DNA of 64,000 nucleotides. It comes from a bacterium (GTDB lineage: Bacteria > Moduliflexota > Moduliflexia > Moduliflexales > JAUQPW01). The position numbers were made by a program, and so were the translations under genes. Positions 29,341 to 41,300 of this stretch are shown piece after piece; positions within the stretch are counted from its first letter, which is position 1, and each line of letters starts with the position of its first letter. The DNA is taken from NCBI GenBank assembly GCA_030550175.1, contig JAUQPW010000013.1, positions 1 to 64,000 on the forward strand, in the 5' to 3' direction. The notes under the pieces were generated by a model that saw nothing but the letters and a program-made list of their open reading frames with translations, was not told the origin of the DNA and searched no databases.

Positions 29341-32300
29341 ATGTTTCCTCAGAGAGTGAAGTTTAAACACCTGTTCAGGTTTATCTATCAACTATTCTTT
29401 ACTTCTCGTTTCGTCATAGGTACGGAGATAAGCTTCTTTATTCTTATTCTTTTGATAAAGGTATATACCCTGGAAGCTTATTCTATTTCCGCAATTATAG
29501 ATAGAATATCCCTCCCAAAACTTATTGCTACCCTCAGACAGCAGCTGACCCTTCTTCCTTCTTCGGTTCAGGCTCAGACAACTCCTGATTTAACCACGGG
29601 GCTCGTAGGTTACTGGAAGTTTGATGAAGGATCTGGTACCATGGTTCGAGATTCATCGGGAAACAAGTATCATGGAACTCTAGTTAATGGTCCCATGTGG
29701 GTTCAAGGAAAGATAGGAAAAGCTTTAAGTTTTGATGGAGTGGATGACTATGTTAATATCCCCAATTTAATCTGGCCTGTCGGAGGACCTGTAACAGTTT
29801 CATTTTGGCAGAAGGTTAATTCTTCTGATGTAAAAGACTCCTCGGCTTTTTCCCTTGGTTCTCAAAACGATCCCAATCGATTTCAAGCCCATACTCCCTG
29901 GTCTAACAAGCAACTCAGCTGGGATTATGGGGCGGAAAATGGAGGGAGAGTTACGGTCGACTATACCGATTATTTAGACAAATGGACCCATGTAGTCTTG
30001 GTATCTGAGGGGAAAGGGGGTACGTTTAAGGCTGTATATTTAGATGGGGTCTTAAAGGCATCGGGAACCTCTTCAGATGGTCCCCATGCTCAATTACAGG
30101 GTCTTCATATTGGGGAATGGCGTAGTGCTGGCTATTTCAAGGGTATCATTGATGACTTCAGATTATATAATCGGGTACTTTCTCCCTTAGAGATTCAAGC
30201 CCTGTATGAAAAAGGAGGAGGAAAACTGTCTGAAGCTCCTTCCTCTACTCGCTCTCCTCAACAGACCAAAGTGAAGGATGAGCCAATAAAAGAAACTCCC
30301 TCATCAACACCTTCCTCTACCCATCCCGCTCCCTTACAGCGAGCCCCTGATGTAACGCCACCATTGGGTAAGTATCCAGAGTCAGCCGATACTTCTTCGG
30401 TCCCTGCAGGGAAGAATCCCATCGATAATTTGAAGGCAGGAGAATGGTATATGGTTCCTAATTCTCGCCTTATCGAGGTAGCTCCGGATCCTGTTCCCCC
30501 GGGAAGTACAGGGGTTGCTTCGGTTATCTTTTCCTGGAGTGGTGGAGCCTACGATACCAAACGAGACCGACTCATTGTGTGGGGAGGTGGACATACAAAT
30601 TATGCAGGGAATGAATTGTATGTATTTGATATCAGTACCTTAAAATGGCAACGTTTGACGAATCCTGCAACAAATTTTGGTGGAGATGAAACCACAGGTT
30701 ATTATCCTGACGCTCAAGGTAAGCCGGACCCCCAACAACCTCGTTCTCGGCATACTTATAACTATATAGAATATGTTCCAGTCATAGATCGGTTTTGTTC
30801 TTTTGGAGGGGCCGCATTTTATCTAACCGGATCAACCGGAACGCGTAACGTGGATTGTTTTGACTTTAATACGAATCGATGGGAGAAACGCTCCGTGGCA
30901 CCTACCAATGGGATCGGTGCAAATGCCGTGTATGATCCTGTAACCAAGCACGTATGGCTTCAGGGAACCGGATATGATTATTTTCTTGCGGAATGGGATC
31001 CGGTTAAAAATAAGTGGACCCAGCGAACCGATCCCGATGAGTATATGCGTTATGATTATGGAAAGACCATGACTATTGATACCAAACGGCATAAACTGGT
31101 CGCTGTAGGGGGTGGAGAAGTCTATGTATGGAATCTTAATGCGAGGGGCAAAATCTCCCGAATGACTCTCAAAACAACTGGTGCAACTGAAATTATTGCG
31201 GCTCAAGCCCCCGGGTTAGCCTATGATCCGGTTAGTGATAAAATTGTAGCCTGGAACGGCGGAGCAGATGTCTATACCCTGGATATGGATACAGGAGTAT
31301 GGACAAAGTATCCCCCGGCCCCAACGAATACCGTTATCCCAACCGCTGCAGCCAAGGTAGGAACTTTTGGACGCTTCCGTTATATTCCATCGAAAAATGC
31401 CTTTATTGTGGTTAACGATGTGAATCAAAATGTCTATTTTTATAAATTATCAAATGGAATGGGCTCACAGCTGATACCTTCCCAGACATCCCCACCTTCC
31501 CTTCCAACGGCTCTAGCAAAGACAGATTCAAGTCCTTTGAAGGTTCCTTTAACGGTAAAAGAAACTGCAGGAGTTGGCGCCCAAGGGTATCCGGTTACGG
31601 TCGTCGTACCACTTCCCTATGGAAAGTACTTCTCCACAGCTCCTTTTAGGGTGACCGATGACTCAGGAAATACTGTTCCTGCTCAGTTTGAGGTTTTAAA
31701 TAGATGGTGGGGGCAGGATAATTCCATCCGGCATGTGATGGTTTTATTCCAACCTACGGTTTCAGCCTTTACGGGCCCTGACACGGGAACGGCCACTTAC
31801 TACCTCAGGGATGATGGCTCAGGAAATACCGTGCCTAATCCCCTCTCGATTACAGAAACCCCATCAGATATTACTATTGTTACCGGTCCCCTTAAGTTTA
31901 CGGTTAAAAAGGTAAACTTTACCATTCTGGATCAAGTATGGTTCGACCAAAATAAAAATGGTCTATTTGAAGCAAGCGAGCAAATCATCTCTTCAAATCC
32001 CCGGAATGGAGGAATGCTGATACCTCGCTCAGAAAATATGACGGGTCCTCAATATGATTCTTCAAGAAATGATGTAGTCGTTGAGGTCGAAGAATCCGGG
32101 CCTCTTCGTGCTGTGATTCGAGCTGAAGCAGTTACCAAATACAAGAGCCCAACCCATCACACCCACGGCTGGGCGGTCCGTATCTATGCTTACGCTGGAA
32201 AATCCTATGTCAAGATCGATTACCAGCTCCAGAACTCCTCCAAGGACAAGGTTTATAGCTGGCCGCTTTACTTTAAAGCAATGAATATAAATTTCAAGCT

Positions 32301-35300
32301 AAACCTCACTTCAACCCATCCGAAGGTTAGATTCGGGGAAGGAGATGGAATCGTCTATCAGCAACCAAATTCCGGAGGTATTTATCTAGCCCAAGAAATG
32401 CACCATAGCTTCAAGATTTACGAAGTGTCTACAAAATCCGTTTTGTTTTCAGGTAAGATTCCGGATGGTTTTATAGATGTCTCCGACGATACCCAAGGTA
32501 TAACTGCCGTGATTCGAAACTTCTGGCAGATGTGGCCCAACGGTCTCAAGATAGATGATTCTAACACCCTTTCCCTTCAGCTTTTTCCAGAATGGAGTGC
32601 CCAATGGTATCAAAACCGGATCTCTCCGACAGGTCTCTATTGGCTCGAGGATATGCAACATGTGTATAAAGAAACCCTGCTTTACTTCCATGGAACCAAT
32701 ACCTCGGATACAGACCTCATAAACCTTGCTAAGACTTTTCAGTACCATCCCGTGGTCACGCTTCCCACTTCATGGTATGAACAGACCGGAGTAACCCTGG
32801 ATCTGGGAGGGATGATCCCTATTAAATCGAGGGTTGCAGGACCTGATCAAAGGCAACCCAGGTTTGATCCAAGATGGTTTGATTCTTCCGGAAATGGATA
32901 TCGTTTTAACTGGGTAAACTTTGCCGGTGATGATCGTCCTCACTCCTGTGATACAGGAGGATGGCCTACCAGCGTTAGTTTTTATATTGCTACCGAAAAT
33001 CCTCGGGACTATTTCGAAGCAGAGAACCGGGCGCTGAATGAAATTAATCTTCGCAATCAGTGGATAGCTCAATATAAACACGATCGGGATTGGCCTTTAC
33101 TCCAACTTACAGAAAATCCTTATTGTAGCGAAAAGTGGAGAAAACTGATAGACCCTGGAATTCCTCTGGATGCCCCCTATCTTCCTGGTACCGGAGGCCC
33201 GGTCTGGGGTGCCCGGGATGATCAACATGGTTGGTTCTATCATGCCGAAGAAGCCTATGAATTTACCGGGAATCCATGGATTAAGGATTGGTATAAATTT
33301 ATTGCAGAATTCAGAAGAGTCCGTCTTGACCGCCTGGACCCATTTCCTGATAAGACAAGCCGGGCAACAGGCCATGCACTTAATCATGCTCTTCAGGTCT
33401 ATCGCATTACAGGGGATATCTCTATTCTTACTCGTTTCAGGGATCATATACAAAAGTATCTCCGTCCGGAACAGAGCCCTCTATACGGAGGAAATATGGC
33501 AGGTTACGGAGGACCTGATGCGGCCTTTCAAGTGGGCTATCTCTCCCGTGCCATTATTAACTTTATGGAAGAAATTAAAGAAAAAGATTGGCAGGCTTAT
33601 GCAGAGGCATTCAATTACCTTTCTGGACTCATGGAGTGGAACTTAAATTATGCGAATTTTGCCTATTCTATTAATGTTCCTGCTGGAGAAATCGGTGCTT
33701 CTTCAGGAACTGCCAGCCCACTGGCAGATCCACAGGCTTGGTATTACTGGCATACAGGAAAGAAAGCCTATCTGGATCAATTGAATCAGTATGTTAACGA
33801 GGGGATTCATGGAGGTGCGAAACCGTACGGAGATTTAACCCGATGGACTTCAGATGCCTTTCTAGGCCGTTGGACTCAATTTGTTCGTCAAAATCCTCGT
33901 CCTGATACAACACCTCCTTCCCAGATCACCGATCTTAAAGCAACCCTCTCAGGATCCCAGGTTGTTCTTTCCTGGACTGCTCCAAAGGACCCCGACCTCC
34001 ATCATTATCATATTGTTTGGAGCACCAAACCGATTTCGGCGACCCAGACTACCGATACGACTCAATCCAATTGGTGGGCAGCCAATGCCATAGGCCCCAG
34101 CTTTAAGCCTGAACCAGGCCGAAGACAATCCATCACGATTACCCCCTCAACCCCTTCACCTTTCTATGCGGCTATATTCACCTTTGACAACCAGGGTAAC
34201 ATGAGCCCTATGTCCAATGTAGCACAAGCCCAGGTTGAAACTACTTCTTCTTATCAGACTTCCCCTCCGTCTCTACCTTCAAACTCGGATCCTCCATCTG
34301 GTGATACCCCTTCCTCCGTGACCTCTACACCTTCATTAACGGCTCGTAAGGTCATCAAAGTAGGCCCTACACGGACTTATACTAAACCCAGTCAGGCTGC
34401 TGCTGCAGCCAAAAATGGAAATATTATTGAAATTGATGCAGGGACCTATCTAGGGGATGTGGCCGTTTGGTCGGCTGATAATCTTATCATCCGAGGAGTA
34501 GGTGGACGCCCTCATCTGAATGCAAACGGAGCAAGTGCTCAAGGGAAAGGAATATGGGTTATAACCGGTAAGAATACCACAATTGAAAATATCGAATTTT
34601 CTGGCGCAACGGCCTCCGACCAAAATGGAGCCGCTATTCGTCAGGAAGGAGCCGGTCTTATTATTCGGAATTGCTATTTTCATGATAATGAAGAGGGAAT
34701 TCTCACGAACTCCAATCCTAAAAGTGATATTATAATTGAAAACTCCGAGTTTGCCAATAACGGCTTTGGGGATGGTAGAACCCATAATATCTATATTGGA
34801 AATATCCGTTCTTTCACACTTCGTTACAGCTACTCCCACCATGCAAAGATCGGCCACAATGTGAAGAGCCGGGCCCAGGCAAATTATATCCTCTATAACC
34901 GGATTATGGATGAGTGGGATGGTACGGCAAGTTATGCTATCGATCTCCCTAATGGAGGAGTTTCCTATATCATCGGAAACCTTATTCAGCAGGGGCCGAA
35001 TAATGATAATTCAGGGATTATCGCCTATGCCGCTGAAGGAGCCTCAAATCCTATCCAGGAACTCTATATTATCAATAACACCATTGTAAATGATGATCCG
35101 CAGGGAGGAACCTTTGTATTGGTCTATGGTAATCCGACTATCTCCAGATTGATCAATAACATCTTTGCAGGACCCGGTACCCTACTTACCGGAAAAGGGA
35201 TCTTGATTGCTAATCTTTCCCAACAAGACCCTAAGTTTGTAAATCGCTTAAATTTTGATTATCATCTCGCTCCAGGTTCTCCTGCAATCGATGCCGGAGT

Positions 35301-35436
35301 TAACCCGGGAATGATAAACGGCTTTGACCTAACTCCCAAATGGGAGTATGTACATCCGACAAACAAAGTTGCACGAACAATCCTGGGCAAAGCAATTGAT
35401 ATAGGAGCTTATGAGTATCCTGTAAGCTCTCCCTAA
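29341..35436 (+). CDS. giant secreted protein: LamG - kelch-like propeller - polysaccharide-lyase-like RIFT-barrel/alpha-toroid module - FN3 - parallel beta-helix
   Basis: LVGYWKFDEGSGTMVRDSSG...FDGVDDYVNIPN (LamG); kelch-like repeats; VPLTVKETAGVGAQGYPVTVVVPLPYG module shared with 38324-44080; TPPSQITDLKATLSGSQVVLSWTAP FN3; C-terminal right-handed beta-helix repeats. Confidence 0.8.
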   Translation: MFPQRVKFKHLFRFIYQLFFTSRFVIGTEISFFILILLIKVYTLEAYSISAIIDRISLPKLIATLRQQLTLLPSSVQAQTTPDLTTGLVGYWKFDEGSGTMVRDSSGNKYHGTLVNGPMWVQGKIGKALSFDGVDDYVNIPNLIWPVGGPVTVSFWQKVNSSDVKDSSAFSLGSQNDPNRFQAHTPWSNKQLSWDYGAENGGRVTVDYTDYLDKWTHVVLVSEGKGGTFKAVYLDGVLKASGTSSDGPHAQLQGLHIGEWRSAGYFKGIIDDFRLYNRVLSPLEIQALYEKGGGKLSEAPSSTRSPQQTKVKDEPIKETPSSTPSSTHPAPLQRAPDVTPPLGKYPESADTSSVPAGKNPIDNLKAGEWYMVPNSRLIEVAPDPVPPGSTGVASVIFSWSGGAYDTKRDRLIVWGGGHTNYAGNELYVFDISTLKWQRLTNPATNFGGDETTGYYPDAQGKPDPQQPRSRHTYNYIEYVPVIDRFCSFGGAAFYLTGSTGTRNVDCFDFNTNRWEKRSVAPTNGIGANAVYDPVTKHVWLQGTGYDYFLAEWDPVKNKWTQRTDPDEYMRYDYGKTMTIDTKRHKLVAVGGGEVYVWNLNARGKISRMTLKTTGATEIIAAQAPGLAYDPVSDKIVAWNGGADVYTLDMDTGVWTKYPPAPTNTVIPTAAAKVGTFGRFRYIPSKNAFIVVNDVNQNVYFYKLSNGMGSQLIPSQTSPPSLPTALAKTDSSPLKVPLTVKETAGVGAQGYPVTVVVPLPYGKYFSTAPFRVTDDSGNTVPAQFEVLNRWWGQDNSIRHVMVLFQPTVSAFTGPDTGTATYYLRDDGSGNTVPNPLSITETPSDITIVTGPLKFTVKKVNFTILDQVWFDQNKNGLFEASEQIISSNPRNGGMLIPRSENMTGPQYDSSRNDVVVEVEESGPLRAVIRAEAVTKYKSPTHHTHGWAVRIYAYAGKSYVKIDYQLQNSSKDKVYSWPLYFKAMNINFKLNLTSTHPKVRFGEGDGIVYQQPNSGGIYLAQEMHHSFKIYEVSTKSVLFSGKIPDGFIDVSDDTQGITAVIRNFWQMWPNGLKIDDSNTLSLQLFPEWSAQWYQNRISPTGLYWLEDMQHVYKETLLYFHGTNTSDTDLINLAKTFQYHPVVTLPTSWYEQTGVTLDLGGMIPIKSRVAGPDQRQPRFDPRWFDSSGNGYRFNWVNFAGDDRPHSCDTGGWPTSVSFYIATENPRDYFEAENRALNEINLRNQWIAQYKHDRDWPLLQLTENPYCSEKWRKLIDPGIPLDAPYLPGTGGPVWGARDDQHGWFYHAEEAYEFTGNPWIKDWYKFIAEFRRVRLDRLDPFPDKTSRATGHALNHALQVYRITGDISILTRFRDHIQKYLRPEQSPLYGGNMAGYGGPDAAFQVGYLSRAIINFMEEIKEKDWQAYAEAFNYLSGLMEWNLNYANFAYSINVPAGEIGASSGTASPLADPQAWYYWHTGKKAYLDQLNQYVNEGIHGGAKPYGDLTRWTSDAFLGRWTQFVRQNPRPDTTPPSQITDLKATLSGSQVVLSWTAPKDPDLHHYHIVWSTKPISATQTTDTTQSNWWAANAIGPSFKPEPGRRQSITITPSTPSPFYAAIFTFDNQGNMSPMSNVAQAQVETTSSYQTSPPSLPSNSDPPSGDTPSSVTSTPSLTARKVIKVGPTRTYTKPSQAAAAAKNGNIIEIDAGTYLGDVAVWSADNLIIRGVGGRPHLNANGASAQGKGIWVITGKNTTIENIEFSGATASDQNGAAIRQEGAGLIIRNCYFHDNEEGILTNSNPKSDIIIENSEFANNGFGDGRTHNIYIGNIRSFTLRYSYSHHAKIGHNVKSRAQANYILYNRIMDEWDGTASYAIDLPNGGVSYIIGNLIQQGPNNDNSGIIAYAAEGASNPIQELYIINNTIVNDDPQGGTFVLVYGNPTISRLINNIFAGPGTLLTGKGILIANLSQQDPKFVNRLNFDYHLAPGSPAIDAGVNPGMINGFDLTPKWEYVHPTNKVARTILGKAIDIGAYEYPVSSP

Positions 35437-35720
35437 GTATCTTAGTTCTTTAGAGAGATGTTATGTTTAGGTTAAATGGAATCGATAGGCTGAAAGTTCC
35501 GGAGAGGTAATCTGGAAATAGCAACCTCATAATTTAACCCCATCGAAACGATTATTGGGCTAAATATTGATTTAATCAATTGAGAGCTTGGAAGTCATTT
35601 CAAAGCCTTTAGAAGATTTTACGGGTTTTCTTAAAAAGTCTAAAGATTTGGTTCTCCGGTTAAAGAACGCTTACTACGATCAGAGCTTTGAGAGAATTTC
35701 TAAGCGTTTCAGGGAAGATC

Positions 35721-37601
35721 ATGTGTGGTATATGTGGAATTTATAATTTTGATCCCTATCAAACAGTTTCTCCTGATTTGTTAAAGGCCATGACAGATAC
35801 CCTTATCCATCGTGGACCGGATGAGGAAGGGTTTTATATCTCCGGGTCTATAGGACTCGGCCATCGAAGACTCTCCATTATTGATCTGGCCGGTGGACAC
35901 CAGCCGATGACCAACGAGGATCAAACTGTATGGGTCGTTTTTAATGGAGAGATTTATAATTTCGGTGAACTCCAGGACCAGTTAATTCAGAAAGGGCATA
36001 TCTTTCAAACCCGGTCGGATACCGAAGTAATTGTTCATCTCTATGAAGAGCAGGGAGAAAAGTGCTTTCAGTATCTTCGAGGAATGTTTGCTATTGCTAT
36101 CTGGGATCAACGAGAGCAAAAACTCCTCCTGGCCAGGGATCGAGTGGGCGAAAAACCTTTGTTCTATTTTTATGATGGTTCCCGCTTTATTTTTGCTTCT
36201 GAAATGAAAGCCATCTTGAAGGTTTCAGATATTCCCAAGGAGATAGATCTGGAAGCTCTCTCTGATTATTTTTCATTTCTGTATATTCCTGTACCAAAGT
36301 CTATATTTAAATCCATCCGTAAACTTCGACCGGGTCATTATATGGTTATATCAAATAGAAGTATTCGGGAGGTGGAGTATTGGGATATTCATTTCGCCCG
36401 GACCTATGAAAGAACCGAAAAAGAGTGGTGTGAAAAAATTTTAGAAGTTTATCGAGAGGCTATTCGCGGTCAGTTGATGAGTGATGTACCGCTTGGAGCC
36501 TTTCTTTCCGGTGGTGTAGATTCCTCTTCGGTAGTGGCTTTAATGAGTGAGCTGACAGGAAAACCGGTTATTACTTCCTCCATTGGATTTGATGAAAAAG
36601 AATTCAATGAGTTGGATTACGCCCGGCAAGTAGTAGCTCGCTTCAATACGAATCATCATGAGGAAATTGTAAGGCCTGATGCAGCCGGAATCATCGAGAA
36701 GCTAGCCTGGCATTATGATGAGCCCTTTGCAGATTCGTCGGCTATTCCAACCTATTATGTTTCTAAAGTTGCTCGTAAACATGTCACGGTGGCTCTTTCC
36801 GGAGATGGGGGGGATGAAAACTTTGCAGGCTATCGCCGTTATTACTTTGATAAACGGGAGAATAGGTTTCGGGCTATCTTACCGCTTAGTATCCGCCGAC
36901 CCATCTTTGGCACACTGGCTGCCCTCTATCCTAAAGCGGATTGGGCCCCTCGCATCTTTCGAGGTAAAGCCACGTTTGAAAGTCTTGCCTGCTCCCCCCT
37001 GGAAGGGTATTTCCTGTCCATGTCTGCCTTTCGACCGAAAATGAAGATGAGATTACTTCATCCAGAAATTAGAAAGAAGCTTGCCGGATATGATTCGCTG
37101 GAAGTATTTCGATATTATTATGATAGGGCTGATACAGAAGATCCTCTTTCCCGTATTCAGTATCTCGACATTAAAACGTATTTGACCGATGATATTCTGG
37201 TCAAAGTTGACCGCGCCAGTATGGCTAATTCCCTCGAAGTTCGAGTCCCTCTACTGGATTATAAATTCATGGAGTTAGTCGCAACGATTCCTTCTTCCCT
37301 AAAACTTCGTGGGAGGACAGGTAAGTATATTTTTAAAAAGGCCCTGGAAGGTATCCTCCCAGATGGAATTCTGAATCGGAAAAAAATGGGATTTGCCGTA
37401 CCCCTGGCCCACTGGTTTCGAACAGATCTTAAGGAGATGGCCCAAGAGGTTATTTTTGCCCGTAATGGAGAGGATTTACTCGATAAAACTACCATTGACC
37501 AGATTTGGAAGGAGCATCAAAGAGGCCTACGAGACCACGCGACCGAGCTCTGGGCGCTTCTTATGTTTCGGATATGGCAACAAAAATTTACCCCCGACTA
37601 A
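35721..37601 (+). CDS. glutamine-hydrolysing asparagine synthase/amidotransferase (exosortase A-associated type)
   Basis: MCGICGIYNF, HRGPDEEGFY, GHRRLSIIDL, VFNGEIYNF, FLSGGVDSSSVVAL; track start 35688 would bury the catalytic Cys, so start moved to 35721. Confidence 0.93.
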   Translation: MCGICGIYNFDPYQTVSPDLLKAMTDTLIHRGPDEEGFYISGSIGLGHRRLSIIDLAGGHQPMTNEDQTVWVVFNGEIYNFGELQDQLIQKGHIFQTRSDTEVIVHLYEEQGEKCFQYLRGMFAIAIWDQREQKLLLARDRVGEKPLFYFYDGSRFIFASEMKAILKVSDIPKEIDLEALSDYFSFLYIPVPKSIFKSIRKLRPGHYMVISNRSIREVEYWDIHFARTYERTEKEWCEKILEVYREAIRGQLMSDVPLGAFLSGGVDSSSVVALMSELTGKPVITSSIGFDEKEFNELDYARQVVARFNTNHHEEIVRPDAAGIIEKLAWHYDEPFADSSAIPTYYVSKVARKHVTVALSGDGGDENFAGYRRYYFDKRENRFRAILPLSIRRPIFGTLAALYPKADWAPRIFRGKATFESLACSPLEGYFLSMSAFRPKMKMRLLHPEIRKKLAGYDSLEVFRYYYDRADTEDPLSRIQYLDIKTYLTDDILVKVDRASMANSLEVRVPLLDYKFMELVATIPSSLKLRGRTGKYIFKKALEGILPDGILNRKKMGFAVPLAHWFRTDLKEMAQEVIFARNGEDLLDKTTIDQIWKEHQRGLRDHATELWALLMFRIWQQKFTPD

Positions 37602-37891
37602 GTTCTCTGCAATTTCGTGCATAGGTGTTCGTATAAAGATTCAAACGGGCCGTTAAGTAAAAGGGATGGGCTAACAACGGTGGGTTGCTTCATTCTAAAG
37701 TTTCAGAAACTGCAAAATCTTTTATAGCTAACCTTTGGCTTTTTAACTTCCTACCTTTTCCTTTATTTTTCTAAAAGCTCTGGTAAGCAGAGGTATTTAA
37801 GATCAGTGAGCCAGGCCATCCAAGAGATGGTATGATCCTTGCTTTACTAAATCAGTGTTCAAATTCAGACATTTTTTCTTATAAAAAATTC

Positions 37892-37921
37892 TTGACATAA
37901 TGAGTACCTAAAAAGTATTCA
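37892..37921 (+). promoter_or_regulatory. candidate sigma-70 promoter TTGACA-N18-TATTCA
   Basis: perfect -35 at 37892-37897; -10 candidate 37916-37921 is weak; predicted start falls at the riboswitch 5' edge. Confidence 0.5.
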
Positions 37922-37925
37922 TAAT

Positions 37926-38020
37926 ATTTCCCGATAAAGCTAAACCACTCGAAAGAGCGGGGCGGAAAACCACTACCTAAAGTAAGTTTTTACCATGGTA
38001 GAAGGGTTGCCGAAGGAAAT
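37926..38020 (+). ncRNA. GEMM-I (cyclic di-GMP-I type) riboswitch aptamer
   Basis: atttcc/ggaaat P1; aaacc...gggtt; ctcGAAAgag tetraloop hairpin; ggggcggaaaacc; ctaCCTAAAg...cATGGtag tetraloop-receptor helix; GGGTTGCCGaa 3' block. Confidence 0.85.
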
Positions 38021-38323
38021 AGTAAAGCAAGAATAGGATTTTCACTTCCCTTTTTTATCTTCCTATTGGCTTTTCTAATTTCCTCTATAAAGCTGAGAGT
38101 TAAATGTTCTTTTTAAAAGAAGGTTTGGATGTTTTAAAAAGTTTGAACCTTTTTAAATGACCTTCCTCTCAGCACAACTTCTCGCTTAAAAAAGTAGGTT
38201 ATTCCTCTACTAAGAAGCCTGCCCACGCTCTTTTTGTGGCTTAGCTATCACTTATCCAGATTAAGCTGGAATTTACAGCAGTTGGTTAAATTCCATAGCA
38301 AAAATATGGAGAAAGGGTAGGCA

Positions 38324-41300
38324 ATGAGTAGAAAGTCACAACCTAATCGTATAGAGAAATTTAACCTCACTTCTGCATCTAACATAAGGACTCCTCGAGC
38401 AAAGTACCTTATGTCGTTCCTGGTTCTTATCTTCTTAATTTCTGGTGTTCAGGCATATGCTCTGGATGTTCCCTTAACCGTCAAGGAGACTGCAGGTGTC
38501 GGAGCCAGTGGATATCCGGTCTCTGTAGTAGTACCGTTGCCCTATGGGCAGTATTTCGATACTTCCAGGCTGGTAGTAACCAATTCGTCAGGATCACCGG
38601 TACCAGCGCAATTTGAAGTTATCAACCGATGGTGGGGGAAAGACAATTCTATTCGCCATGTGCTCGTCCATTTCCAACCTACCGTAGCAGCTTTTACTAC
38701 TGCGGGTACCGGTATTGCCCAATATTCTCTCAAAGATACGGGTGGTAATATCAGCCCAAGCCAGCCTGTTTCCGTACAAGAAACAAGTAGTGATATCACC
38801 GTCATTACCGGTCCGCTTAAGTTTGTTACCAAGAAAATCAATACAAGCGGCATTGATTCACTCTGGTTAGATCAAAATAATAACGGAATCTTTGAAACCA
38901 GCGAGCAGTTAATCAGCCCTAACAACCAGAACGGAGGCATACTAGTGCCCCGAGCTGCGAATACTACCGGTACGCAATACGATTCATCCCGTACGGATGT
39001 AACTGCTACTATTGAAGAGCGAGGGCCTATGCGTGCAGTGATTCGTCTGGAAGCACCGGCTCATTTTGTTTCCACTACTAATCATACCCATGGTTGGGCG
39101 ATTCGACTTTATGCGTATGCAGGCAAATCCTTTATCAAGCTCGATTACCAGCTTCAAAACTCACCCAAAGATTCTTACACCGGTTGGGAACTGTATTTTG
39201 AAGAAATGGGATTGAACTATAAATTGAATTTGGGCACAGGGGCAACAGTTCGCATTGGTACCGGGGGGGCTGTATATTCACGCTCCAATATAACAGGTAC
39301 CTATATTGCCCAAACCGGAGATAATGCGTTTGCCATCAAAGATTCAGCAAATAATACTACCTTGAGTACCGGAACGCGTCCGGAAGGGTTCCTGGATATT
39401 TCAGATGGCAGTAAGGGTGTTACGGCCATGATTCGCAATTTTTGGCAGATGTGGCCCAATGGCCTTGAAGCCAAATCGGATAATACCCTGTCGCTCCAAC
39501 TCTTTCCCAGTTGGTCGGCACAGGTCTATCAGGGGCAATTATCCACAACGGGCCTTTATTGGTTGGAAGATATGCAGCATGTATATAAAGAGACCATGCT
39601 TTACTTCCATCTCGCCAATACCTCTGATCAACAACTGGTCAATTTAGCAAAAACCTTTCAGTGGTACCCGGTAGTAACCCTGCCCACAAGTTGGTACAAA
39701 CAAACCGCTGCAACCCTTGACTTAGATGGGATGGTACCGATTAATCAAAAAATTACTACCACAGATTCTCGTATCCCAGGAACTCCGCCATCAACACGGT
39801 TGGGATGGACCTATTTTGGTGGTGATGGAAGACCGAATCCCTGCGATACGGGCGGATGGCCTGATAGCTTTGCCTCCTTTATTGCTACCGAAAACCCGAG
39901 CGATTATTTCGTCGCAGAACGAGACTCTCTGGTGGATATCAATCTGCGTCCCCAAATGATGGCACAATATTCGTTTAATCAAGATTGGAACTTTTTAGGG
40001 TTGACACAATATTGGTATTGCAATGGTAGCTGGCGAGGTAAAAATACGAATCCTCCTGCTCCTTTAGCAGGTACTGGAAGAGAATGGGGAGCGCGAGATG
40101 ATCAACATGGATGGTTCTATAAGATTGACGAAGCTTACTATATTACCGGAAATCCATGGATTAAAGATTGGTATAAGTTTATCGCAGAATTTAGAAGAAC
40201 GCGGTTTGATAATCTTGATCCGACAGTTGATATGAGTAGCCGGGCGATCGGTCATTCAATTGCCAATGCGTGGCAAGCCTATAAAATCACCGGGGATACC
40301 ACGACCCTAACCAGAATCCGAGATTATATCAGGAAATATCTGCGCCCGATCCAGCATCCGGTATATGGCTATAGTAACGGTCGAGGTGGCAATGATTCGG
40401 CCATGGAAGCTGGTTATCTCACCCGTACAATTATTAATTACATGAATGAAATTTATGGCAAGGACTGGCAAGCGTATGCAGAGGCATTCAATTATCTATC
40501 CGGTTTGATGGAGTGGAACGTGAATTTTGCAAACTTTGGCTATATATGGACGGAAGGAACAATTGGTTCATCGAGTGGTACAGGTCTTACCCTGGTTGAC
40601 CCACAAGCCTGGTATTACTGGCATACCGGCAATCAAAAATACTGGAATCATGTGAATCAGTATGTCAAGACGGGAGTAAATGGTGGGGCAACGGCCTATG
40701 GAAATTTTGCAAATTGGGTAGGACAATATGAAAATCGCTATTATCAGTTTGTAAAAACGGCTACTCGTACGGATACGACCCCGCCTCCTGCGATTACAGA
40801 TCTTAAAGCAACTATTAGTGGATCCGATATTATACTCTCCTGGACTGCACCCAATGTTCCCGACCTTCAACGTTATCATATCGTTTGGGGAACCAAACCG
40901 ATTTCTGCAACCCAAACTTCGGATCCGTCGCTATTGAATTGGTGGAATACCAATGCGGTAGGACCCAATCTTACGCCAGTACCTGGTTCTAAACAGAGTA
41001 TAACCCTTACTCCGCCTTCTGTAAGCCCCTTCTATGCAGCGATCTTTACATTTGATCAGGCTAATAATATGAGTGCCATGTCCAATGTAGCCTCCAGTAC
41101 CTCTTCTTCAACCCCAGATACTACACCACCCATTATTTCTTCTGTAGCATCTTCTTCTATAACCTCATCTGGTGCTACAATTACCTGGACTACCAATGAA
41201 CTATCGGATACTCAGGTAGAGTATGGATTAACCACCTCATATGGCCAATCCACACCACTCAATTCGACTCTCACCATTTCCCACTCCCAAACCTTATCAG

